DNA of 13,101 nt. Source: Victivallales bacterium. GTDB taxonomy: Bacteria; Verrucomicrobiota; Lentisphaeria; Oligosphaerales; Oligosphaeraceae. This document shows, piece after piece, positions 7,681 through 13,101 of this stretch. The notes beneath the pieces are model-generated. The model had not been told where the DNA came from. It worked only from the letters and a program-made list of their open reading frames with translations, and did no database searches. The stretch is from NCBI GenBank assembly GCA_017431185.1, contig JAFRLP010000142.1, positions 1 to 13,101 of the forward strand, written 5' to 3'. A program made the translations under genes and the position numbers. Every line of letters starts with the position of its first letter. Within the stretch, counting starts at the first letter, position 1.

Positions 7681-10235
7681 CCTTCAATCCATTCCTGGAC
7701 TTCCTCCGCAGTCTGGTTGGCGGGCAGGGATGGCACCACCTCTCCCGCGGAACTGGATGTGTATGCCGTGTATGTCCCTGAATCCGACGGCTCCCCGTTG
7801 ACGTAACCGACCATGCACGCGACCGCCTGGGAGCGTATCGTGGAAAGCGAGTCGTTGACCGTGACCGTGGTGTTGTCTCCCTTGCCGCCGAACCGCTCGT
7901 TGATGGCCTCGACAAGGGCGGCCAGGTCGATTTCCCCACGCCTGACAGTGATGTCCTCGCAGGCAAGCAGATCGCTTCCCGACAGGACGCGGATCTCGAA
8001 CTGGCACTCCTGGTCGATCTGGCAGTCCTCATAGGAACTGACGCCCTCCTCGAAATTGCTGAAGGACGGCTGTATCCGCTGGCCTCCCTCGACAGCAGGG
8101 GGGACGGTGAGCACGGCGTTCACGCCTTGGTCAAGACATTCCAACTCGACGGTCACGCCGCCATTGGTGGGCAGGCGCGGCAAATCCTTTCCGTCGCCGC
8201 TGGTAACGGTGATCTCAAGCTCAAAGTCCTCCGTCGGCTCCACCGTCGAAGGCGCATCTATCTCGGCGGCCAGCTCCCGCGAGATGCTGATGGAACTGGC
8301 GTCCTCGTGCGTCTGCTGGCCGGAGTCGGTGTAGATTCCCCTGATGTACAGCCTTCCTTGAGGGGCGCTGGCTTTGGCTCGGACTCTCTGCCTCCATTCG
8401 CCCCGGTCCCAGCCAGTGGAGAAGTCGATTTCCTCGCCATCCTCCGTTTCGATATAGTCGGTGTAGTCCACCGAATTGCCCTCCTCGTCCTCGAAGGAGA
8501 TGGCGGGACGGTCGTTGTCACCAGGCTGCAACTGTTGGCCGTCCTTGAGCAGGGCGATCTCCAGTTCGTCGGCCTCGCCATAGACATGGAGGTCAAGCGG
8601 ACTGTACACCAGGACCTGCGTCTCCGGCTCGACGATTCGGATGACCTGGGAGCATATCTCCGTGCCGTTGGCGTGTCCCACAGAAAGCACGAACTCGCCA
8701 TAGTCGTTGATGCAGAGGTCGCCTCCCTCCCAGTCGCCCTCCACCCATGCTGACGGGTCGGAAAAACCAGCCGCAGTGCCTTCTATTTCGTAGTCTGGCG
8801 TGTTGCCGCTTCCGTCAAGCAGCGAAACGGAGACGCTGCCTACGGAGAACCTGGTCAGCGTCGAGCCGTCCTCCCCCTCCAGGCCGATGTCCAGCGCGAA
8901 CGGCTCTCCGGCCGCCTGGTGGCGTCCGCACGAGATGCTTCCCCGCATTTTGTCGGTGATGGTGATGGAGGCGGTGGCCAGCAATTGGCCGTTGGCGGAG
9001 GCGGCGATGTCCAGCTCCCCAACAATCAAGCCCGTAGCCTGCACGTCCTCCTGCCATACGCCGTTGCTCCAGTTCTCGCTGGAGAAATCCAGGTACGAGC
9101 CGTTTTCCAGGGACAGGGCCTGGGACGCGGAGCCGGAGGATTCGGAGGAGAAGGAAATCGTCGGGATCGTCTCCGCTTCGCTATCCCCCATTGCGATGGT
9201 CAGTGACTTCGCCTCCCCCATGGTGTGCAGGGATGCGGGGGCGATGATCGCGCAGCCCTCGATCTCCAGGTCGGCGGTGTCCGTGCGGGACTGCACCGCG
9301 AAGGAGACCGTCAGCCTGAGTTTCCTGGCGGTCACGGCGGCGGTGGCGACGGCATAGGCGTCCCTCACGCCGTTTTCCCAGACCACGGACAGTTCGGATA
9401 CGCTGCCAGACACCGGCTGGTCGTTCTCATCCAGGAATTCCCACGTTCTGGTCATGCCCTGCCCGTTGCCCTGGTATGCCGACAGCGTCGCGCCATTGTA
9501 CTGGCAGCCGATCGTGTAGCGGAAGCCCCTGCCCAGCCGGATGGTCGCCGGAAGGTCTGGCGTGAAGGCGTACAGAGCATAGGCAAAGGCGCCCTTTCCC
9601 GGCGCGACTCCGCTTCTGGCCGTGAATAGAATGCTCTTCAGGGTCGAGGAAATGACCGTCGGGGTGACATTGGCCGTCCAGACCGGCGCATTCCCCTGGA
9701 TGTTGCCGATGGTGCAGGCGCGGTCCGCCGTCAGGGAAGTGGGGGCGACATGCTCCGCCGCGCCGACCCCGGTCATGCGGATGACGGAGCGCACGTATGG
9801 CATCAGCGGCGTGTTTGCGCAGGAGAGACGGTATATCCCGACACTCTCCTCGTCCTCTTCGTCATCCTCCTTCCCCTTGCCGCCGCCAGTGACGCTGTTG
9901 CCGCCGCCGTCGGTGGGGACGACCACCCCGCCTCCGGCGGTCTCCGAGCTGACGTCCTCCCCGCTTTCGCCGGACGATTCGTCAATGGCCTTGTTCAGGC
10001 CATCCTCATACTCGAACAGCGCGGCGGGAGCCACGGTCGGCAGCGGGGAATAGACCCCCGACAGGTCCAGAATCGGCCGCCAGCCGCGGCGGACGCGCAG
10101 CCCCTGCGAGCGTACCTGCATATTGAGGATATAGGGAAGCTCGCCCGTGTCGCGGTCAAGCGTGTGCGCCTCGACCGAACTGTCCATCCCCCCGCCGAAG
10201 CGAGTCTCCACGTAGTTGTTGTTCTCGTAGGCCAT
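7083..10235 (-). CDS. Large tail protein with nozzle-like N-terminus, Ig-like repeats and AT-rich C-terminal module (1050 aa)
   Basis: Residues 12-55 (FGGGMDSSVE, then a GELPYILNMQVR stretch and LRVRRGW) resemble the N-terminus of podovirus nozzle proteins. A low-complexity linker rich in Gly, Ser, Glu and Asp follows (84-131, including KEDDEEDEE). Residues 140-330 are beta-rich. About four degenerate repeats of roughly 100 residues follow (335-430, 437-537, 548-655, 657-768), each with a GE or PTE turn, an LxIA-like strand and a closing I-x-I strand, suggesting Ig-like domains. Residues 769-850 form a linker domain. Residues 852-1050 are encoded by markedly AT-rich DNA. The start is firm: AAGGAGG at 10242-10248 sits five bases upstream and touches the stop of the adaptor gene three bases away. 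It probably forms part of the tail, with the Ig-like and terminal domains exposed for weak binding to host or mucus glycans. That role is inferred. Confidence 0.82.
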   Translation of the reverse strand: MAYENNNYVETRFGGGMDSSVEAHTLDRDTGELPYILNMQVRSQGLRVRRGWRPILDLSGVYSPLPTVAPAALFEYEDGLNKAIDESSGESGEDVSSETAGGGVVVPTDGGGNSVTGGGKGKEDDEEDEESVGIYRLSCANTPLMPYVRSVIRMTGVGAAEHVAPTSLTADRACTIGNIQGNAPVWTANVTPTVISSTLKSILFTARSGVAPGKGAFAYALYAFTPDLPATIRLGRGFRYTIGCQYNGATLSAYQGNGQGMTRTWEFLDENDQPVSGSVSELSVVWENGVRDAYAVATAAVTARKLRLTVSFAVQSRTDTADLEIEGCAIIAPASLHTMGEAKSLTIAMGDSEAETIPTISFSSESSGSASQALSLENGSYLDFSSENWSNGVWQEDVQATGLIVGELDIAASANGQLLATASITITDKMRGSISCGRHQAAGEPFALDIGLEGEDGSTLTRFSVGSVSVSLLDGSGNTPDYEIEGTAAGFSDPSAWVEGDWEGGDLCINDYGEFVLSVGHANGTEICSQVIRIVEPETQVLVYSPLDLHVYGEADELEIALLKDGQQLQPGDNDRPAISFEDEEGNSVDYTDYIETEDGEEIDFSTGWDRGEWRQRVRAKASAPQGRLYIRGIYTDSGQQTHEDASSISISRELAAEIDAPSTVEPTEDFELEITVTSGDGKDLPRLPTNGGVTVELECLDQGVNAVLTVPPAVEGGQRIQPSFSNFEEGVSSYEDCQIDQECQFEIRVLSGSDLLACEDITVRRGEIDLAALVEAINERFGGKGDNTTVTVNDSLSTIRSQAVACMVGYVNGEPSDSGTYTAYTSSSAGEVVPSLPANQTAEEVQEWIEGAYNAVVKAKICYVYAYNSSDGKFDWWASIDFSEKQSWQDEYENLETDAELRALGNRVLAVARRRARASKMTKSGGTPATYTMQGFRMFQTGAVSASYEVANNEFSVTPQYQDVGGTAMFYISAKKYQVFEKFGHDVPNEGEKKCYKVQFSAGETATWKNNRNPPFYYKINIDDVSYNSAAGYELSLESAFVQYNFRHR

Positions 10236-10238
10236 GCA

Positions 10239-10916
10239 CTACCTCCTTGTCCGCCTGACATAACTGCGGGACGGCCGGACGGACGGGGCGCCGGCGATGT
10301 TGCGCAGCAGTGCGGTGTATTGCTGGCCATGGTAGGAAATCGGGTCCCCGTCGCTGAGTTCCTCGCCGGACATCAGCGCCGCGGCCAGGTGCTCGCAGGC
10401 GGAATCGCAAAGTTCGGGAATCCCAGGGTACGTATCGGACGAACCTGCGTCCGGGCGGCGGAACGTGCCGTCATCCTCGAAGGGGAACACCGGCTCCTGG
10501 ATGTACTGGATGCGGATGGCCGCGCCTGCGGCCAGGCCGATGACGCGGATGGTCCGCTCGGCCTGGTCGTCCGTCCAGGCCGCATGGAGACGGCGGAGTC
10601 CCCACGGGGAATTCTCCTCCAGGTCGCCCGGCAGCGCGTAGGCGAGTTCAATCCACGGGCGGCCGCTGTCCTTCCTGGCCTCCACCCTCTCGACGCGAAG
10701 GCAGTCGGACGGGATTTCGACCGCCATTTCCGCTCCCAGGCTAGACTGCGCAAAGGAGCGCAGGCAGCGGGCCGCAGGAGAGGCGGCGATGTGCCGCCAC
10801 ATCCTTCTGGCCGCCTCCTCCAGGGTGGCCTCGAAGTCCGACGTCCGCCATGTGAGATTCTCCGCAGCCCTGAGGTGAATCTTCAACCTCTCAATCATTT
10901 GCGCCAGTGTTCTCAT
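10239..10916 (-). CDS. Head-tail adaptor / tail-tubular-A-like protein (225 aa)
   Basis: The protein starts with a helical segment (LAQMIERLKIHLRAAE, 4-19, and residues 27-45). It continues with beta strands including LRVERVEAR (73-81) and AIRIQYIQEP (133-142), and ends in helices with the stretch PELCDSACEHLAAALMSGEE (167-186) followed by YHGQQYTALLRNI. This helix-beta-helix plan and size match podovirus adaptor proteins (P22 gp4, T7 gp11 type), which sit under the portal and connect it to the nozzle. It begins directly after a terminator hairpin, with AGGGA upstream of ATG 10916. It is followed three bases later by the large tail gene. It is thus the first gene of the tail and ejection block. 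The family call is from recalled patterns and gene order; structure prediction would settle it. Confidence 0.78.
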   Translation of the reverse strand: MRTLAQMIERLKIHLRAAENLTWRTSDFEATLEEAARRMWRHIAASPAARCLRSFAQSSLGAEMAVEIPSDCLRVERVEARKDSGRPWIELAYALPGDLEENSPWGLRRLHAAWTDDQAERTIRVIGLAAGAAIRIQYIQEPVFPFEDDGTFRRPDAGSSDTYPGIPELCDSACEHLAAALMSGEELSDGDPISYHGQQYTALLRNIAGAPSVRPSRSYVRRTRR

Positions 10917-10931
10917 TGTTTCCCTAAAACG

Positions 10932-10986
10932 AAAAAAGGCCGGAGGCGGGTGAACAAACCTTCACTTGAAAAAGCCCGCCCCGGCC
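10932..10986 (-). terminator. Rho-independent terminator between lysis and tail blocks
   Basis: Read on the minus strand, GGCCGGGGCGGG (10986-10975) pairs with CCCGCCTCCGGCC (10950-10938) with one bulge, and six T residues follow at 10937-10932. The loop contains a smaller GTGAA/TTCAC hairpin. The structure lies in the only sizeable gap of the window, after the holin-like gene and about ten bases before the ribosome site of the adaptor gene. It should end or weaken transcripts from the right-hand block. The tail block then needs read-through, antitermination or its own promoter. I saw no convincing promoter in the gap. Confidence 0.8.
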
Positions 10987-11004
10987 CATTCCCCAAAAAA
11001 CATC

Positions 11005-11247
11005 TCATTTGAAGTAAATCGCCAGAAGCGCAGCCCCCAGGGTTATCAGATGCCCGACCATCTCCCTCACGAGGGAGTTGCGTGATTCCACCTTCTCCAT
11101 GCGGAGTTGCAACTGGTGCACGTCCTCAATGATGCCAGGCTTTCCATTGCCATGGATGGCCCTGTAGTCCGCATCCAGGTCACGCCGCATGACCTTCAGG
11201 TCCGATCGTATCCCGTTCAGGAGTTCCCCAATGTCCTCAAGCGTCAT
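11005..11247 (-). CDS. Holin / XhlA-like membrane protein (80 aa)
   Basis: The first 60 residues form a charged, probably coiled-coil helix broken by an HGNGKPG turn (32-38). The last 20 residues (61-79) are a hydrophobic span ending in YFK. The turn and the coiled-coil-plus-C-terminal-helix plan are known from small phage membrane proteins next to lysis genes, often called holins or haemolysin XhlA-like. Such proteins anchor in the inner membrane with the N-terminus in the cytoplasm. Its ATG overlaps the stop of the PLA2-like gene as ATGA, with an AGGGGAA ribosome site. The terminator follows directly. A holin role is plausible but not shown, because some relatives are accessory proteins of unknown function. 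Confidence 0.72.
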   Translation of the reverse strand: MTLEDIGELLNGIRSDLKVMRRDLDADYRAIHGNGKPGIIEDVHQLQLRMEKVESRNSLVREMVGHLITLGAALLAIYFK

Positions 11248-11657
11248 TTCCCCTGCGCCTCCCTTTCGGCGATGGCCTTGTTGTAGGCGACCCGGCCTCC
11301 AATCTCCAGAAGCCTGTAGAAGTTCTTCGCGGATGCGCGGGCGAGGTAGCGGCGGGGGTCGTACCAGCCGTAGAAATGCTCGGCGAGCTTCAGGCCGTTG
11401 TCAAGGAACTCGGCGTTCGCGTCGTGGAAGTCCTCGTCCGTCCCCGTCCCGTTCCAGTAGCGGAGGTCGTGGATGTCGGCGGCGATTGCCAAGGATTTGT
11501 GCAACTTCGTCACGGCTTCGCGGAGAATCGTCGGGAACCACGACGGGCCTATGCCATTGCAGACATAGTTTAATTCCTGCGCCGGAAGGTGCTTCAGCAG
11601 AGATGCTGAACCCAGTTCCATTTCCTCCGCTAATTTAGACTTCTGTTCCCAGTCCAT
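11244..11657 (-). CDS. Phospholipase-A2-like phage protein (137 aa)
   Basis: The core reads YVCNGIGPSWFP, then about 17 residues later AADIHDLRYWNGTG, followed by an Asp/Glu-rich helix (DEDFHDANAEFLDNG). This order (a Cys-x-Gly-x-Gly-Pro-type loop, then His-Asp with a Tyr three residues after, then an acidic helix) resembles the calcium loop and HD catalytic dyad of the PLA2 superfamily. It lacks the many cysteines of secreted animal enzymes. I chose ATG 11657 because GGAGGAGAGGAG lies directly upstream. An alternative ATG at 11687 would add ten residues and overlap the previous gene. It shares an ATGA junction with the holin-like gene. A role in damaging host membrane phospholipids at lysis or entry is inferred. 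It could instead be a catalytically silent structural relative. Confidence 0.7.
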   Translation of the reverse strand: MDWEQKSKLAEEMELGSASLLKHLPAQELNYVCNGIGPSWFPTILREAVTKLHKSLAIAADIHDLRYWNGTGTDEDFHDANAEFLDNGLKLAEHFYGWYDPRRYLARASAKNFYRLLEIGGRVAYNKAIAEREAQGK

Positions 11658-11669
11658 CTCCTCTCCTCC
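11658..11669 (-). promoter_or_regulatory. Ribosome binding site that fixes the PLA2-like start
   Basis: GGAGGAGAGGAG on the minus strand ends directly before ATG 11657. Part of it lies at normal spacing (about seven bases for the first GGAGG). This favours the internal start over ATG 11687, which would lie inside the end of the preceding lipoprotein gene. Confidence 0.7.
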
Positions 11670-11674
11670 GTGAT

Positions 11675-11965
11675 TCAGTTTCGGCATTCAGGGCAATCGT
11701 CATCGTCGGACGCCTTTTTAGCAGCCTTCTCAACGCATTTTTCAGCCACGCTTTTCGTGCTGTTTTTGCTGGTGGGAACCGTGGCCGATATATCGGTCTG
11801 CTTGTCGGCGTTCACCGAATTGGTATCCGCTCCCCGCTCGTTGTGCCCTTCCGTGTCGGCCACCAGCTGCGTGGTGTTTGACCGCCAGGCGACGGTGCAT
11901 GGCGCCGTTATGATGCAGCCTTGCAGAAACATGGAAAGAATGGCAATGCAAAGAAACTGTCTCAT
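11675..11965 (-). CDS. Small lipoprotein, lysis-cassette context (96 aa)
   Basis: The N-terminus (MRQFLCIAILSMFLQGC) is a short lipoprotein signal with a lipobox-like LQGC, cleaved before Cys17. Gln at -2 is less common but tolerated. The mature part of about 80 residues is polar, rich in Thr, Asn, Lys and Asp, and ends in an acidic, cysteine-containing tail (DDDDCPEC). There is no second membrane segment. Its ATG overlaps the previous stop as ATGA. It should be anchored to the outer or inner membrane of a Gram-negative host. Its place beside another lipoprotein, a PLA2-like enzyme and a holin-like protein suggests a role in lysis, for example as an o-spanin, or in protection against superinfection. 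No family is recognised. Confidence 0.75.
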   Translation of the reverse strand: MRQFLCIAILSMFLQGCIITAPCTVAWRSNTTQLVADTEGHNERGADTNSVNADKQTDISATVPTSKNSTKSVAEKCVEKAAKKASDDDDCPECRN

Positions 11966-12333
11966 TGTGCGCCTCCGTTGTTGTTAATGATGGTCTTAGT
12001 GGTATCTCCGCCGGAACGCTTGATGAAGTACCCGCCGGTTATGGCTCCGGCGGTCACGGCCGTGAGGCCCAACGCCCTCAACTGGTACGACTGCCCGTCG
12101 GGTATGGCGGTGGGGCTATATGGCATGTTCGGAACTGTGATGACGAGTTCCGAATCCGCGTCGAGGGTCAACGGCCCCTTGATGGCCAGCGGCGCATAGG
12201 TCGCGGGCCATAGGGTCTTGGCTTGAATGTCCTTCGAGCGAAGCTGATATTCACGTTTCGTCATGCATCCGGCCAACAGCACGACAGCCATGATACCAGT
12301 TGCAAGTTTAATGATGATATGTCGATGTTTCAT
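11962..12333 (-). CDS. Lipoprotein with C-terminal membrane segment, candidate unimolecular spanin (123 aa)
   Basis: From ATG 12333 the N-terminus (MKHRHIIIK, then ATGIMAVVLLAGC) is a standard lipoprotein signal with lipobox LAGC, cleaved before Cys23. About 60 polar residues follow. Then comes a hydrophobic, Gly/Ala-rich stretch (86-104, LGLTAVTAGAITGGYFI) followed by Lys-Arg and a polar tail ending INNNGGAQ. A lipid anchor at one end and a membrane helix near the other is the topology of u-spanins such as T1 gp11, which join the inner and outer membranes and fuse them at lysis. An upstream ATG at 12369 overlaps the previous stop as ATGA but would add 12 charged residues before the signal, so I prefer 12333, with AAAGGA upstream. 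The spanin role is inference. A Gly-rich glycine-zipper lipoprotein is an alternative. Confidence 0.75.
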   Translation of the reverse strand: MKHRHIIIKLATGIMAVVLLAGCMTKREYQLRSKDIQAKTLWPATYAPLAIKGPLTLDADSELVITVPNMPYSPTAIPDGQSYQLRALGLTAVTAGAITGGYFIKRSGGDTTKTIINNNGGAQ

Positions 12334-12342
12334 TCTTGTGAG

Positions 12343-12348
12343 TCCTTT
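12343..12348 (-). promoter_or_regulatory. Ribosome binding site that favours the internal lipoprotein start
   Basis: AAAGGA lies nine bases before ATG 12333 on the minus strand. It supports the start that gives a normal lipoprotein signal peptide, over ATG 12369, whose overlap with the upstream stop may still give some coupled translation. Confidence 0.5.
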
Positions 12349-12365
12349 TTCCTTCCCCGTGTGCC

Positions 12366-12656
12366 TCATTCTTCCAGTTGGGCTTCGGCAAGCACGTCTT
12401 CGACGTCAACGTCCGGGAACATTCCGCGGAACTGCTCGACCGCCGCCGTGAAATTCTTGTCGTCCATGGAAAAGTCACCGCAAATCAACACGTCCTCCCA
12501 GTGCCCGGAGGCGACAATCGCCTCCTTGACGCTCTCCCAGACGCCGAGCCTCTCCAGGGCAAGTTTTAGCCTGTATTTGCTGAACCGGCGAGGAGGAGCA
12601 AGGCGTTGCCTTTCCTCCTGCATCCGTTGCGCGTCGTCTCTCTTGATGATTCTCAT
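12366..12656 (-). CDS. Small fibre-adjacent phage protein of unknown function (96 aa)
   Basis: The protein has a charged N-terminus (residues 1-22, RDDAQRMQEERQRLAPP). A helical stretch follows (FSKYRLKLALERLGVWESVKEA), then an acidic C-terminal half ending in EDVLAEAQLEE. It has no signal peptide and no membrane span. The RFSKYRL...W pattern is one I associate with small proteins encoded just after phage tail-fibre genes, but I cannot name a family. GGAGGT lies five bases before ATG 12656. The gene starts 13 bases after the fibre gene's stop, and its TGA overlaps an ATG of the next gene. A role as a fibre chaperone or assembly partner is a guess from position only. Confidence 0.78.
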   Translation of the reverse strand: MRIIKRDDAQRMQEERQRLAPPRRFSKYRLKLALERLGVWESVKEAIVASGHWEDVLICGDFSMDDKNFTAAVEQFRGMFPDVDVEDVLAEAQLEE

Positions 12657-12669
12657 ACTCTACCTCCAT

Positions 12670-13101
12670 TCATACGCAAAAACACGGGGCACAAAAACGA
12701 AAATCGTTGATTTCGGATACAATACTACCAACATTTCCGCCGGTGGTAACATATTGTGTTTCTTTACTTCCATCGAGTGTTATATTGGCAGCGGTGGATA
12801 AGAAATATGTAGCATATGTACTAGAGCTTCCGACAACTGAAAGCCTTCTAAAACTGTTATCTTTATTTTCATATAATTGAAAAAGGCCTTTTTCTCTTGC
12901 GTATAGACCAGAACCGCCGGCGCCCCCAACGTTTCTTCTCGTGGGCAAGAATACAGTGTCAATCACTTGATGGGGGAACATGACTTCAGTACGTTTTTCT
13001 GGAGTATCCAATTCTTCCCGTTGTACCGCTGTATCCAAAATATATGGCCAGAGCATTCCACGGGAGACGGGTACCAGGCACGATCTCAAAAGCGGGTCGA
13101 G
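12670..13101 (-). CDS. C-terminal part of a tail-fibre or adhesin-like protein, 5' end outside window
   Basis: The frame is open from the right edge to TGA at 12672-12670, giving 143 visible residues. An in-frame TTG (13089) and ATG (13056) have no ribosome site, so the start is probably outside. The pattern is VFLPTRRNV, then Gly-rich, then a KGLFQLYENKDNSFRRL stretch, YATYFLSTAA and finally a FRFCAPCFCV end. It resembles the C-terminal domains with a formylglycine-enzyme or C-type-lectin-like fold (DUF6273 type, usually with a WLRS core and a closing RPALWV-like strand) found on phage fibres and surface proteins. This similarity is from memory and weak. The DNA at 12661-12900 is about 38% GC, far below its neighbours, as often seen in exchanged receptor-binding domains. 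It may bind host surface sugars or proteins. Confidence 0.65.
   Translation of the reverse strand, partial: LDPLLRSCLVPVSRGMLWPYILDTAVQREELDTPEKRTEVMFPHQVIDTVFLPTRRNVGGAGGSGLYAREKGLFQLYENKDNSFRRLSVVGSSSTYATYFLSTAANITLDGSKETQYVTTGGNVGSIVSEINDFRFCAPCFCV

Noticed and set aside
9750..11012. Plus-strand frame of 420 codons
   Set aside because: It runs antisense to the adaptor gene and the start of the large tail gene and crosses the terminator. It has no domain pattern, and the minus-strand genes have strong ribosome sites.
12475..12669. Alternative minus-strand frame starting at 12669
   Set aside because: It overlaps the 96-aa gene in another frame and has no ribosome site, while the 96-aa gene has GGAGGT at ideal spacing.
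1..13101. tRNA genes, CRISPR arrays, insertion sequences, attachment sites
   Set aside because: I looked for repeated spacers, cloverleaf-like segments and transposase motifs and saw none.

Overview
This window looks like a segment of a tailed bacteriophage or prophage with a short-tailed (podovirus-type) virion. It is GC-rich, mostly about 60-70% GC by eye. All 13 credible genes are on the minus strand, so transcription runs from right to left (high to low coordinates). No stretch longer than about 90 bases lacks a gene. Two probable lipoproteins with lipobox signal peptides argue for a Gram-negative host. The sequence does not identify the host further.

Right-hand block (13101 to 11005), in transcription order: the 3' end of a probable tail-fibre or adhesin gene (5' end outside the window), a 96-residue fibre-adjacent protein, two small lipoproteins, a phospholipase-A2-like protein with a CNGxGP...HD motif, and an 80-residue holin/XhlA-like protein with a C-terminal membrane helix. 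The last five look like a host-exit cassette joined by ATGA overlaps and short gaps. The first lipoprotein has the topology of a unimolecular spanin. No endolysin is recognisable. A GC-rich hairpin with a T-run at 10932-10986 closes this block.

Left-hand block (10916 to 1), in the order known from podovirus virion operons: a head-tail adaptor (225 aa), a 1050-aa protein with a nozzle-like N-terminus and tandem Ig-like repeats, a 679-aa nozzle/tail-tubular-B-like beta protein, a previously easy-to-miss 47-aa protein, two helical internal-virion or ejection-type proteins (262 and 393 aa), and a giant protein of at least 971 aa that runs off the left edge. Gaps are 11 bases or less, or start and stop codons overlap, so translation is probably coupled through the block.

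The most notable points are these. The giant gene is open for its whole visible length but has no stop in the window. The 47-aa gene is locked between two neighbours by ATGA and TGATG junctions. The nozzle appears to be split across two adjacent genes, the first of which carries four degenerate Ig-like repeats and a sharply AT-rich 3' end. The lysis cassette pairs a PLA2-like enzyme with lipoproteins but no visible endolysin.
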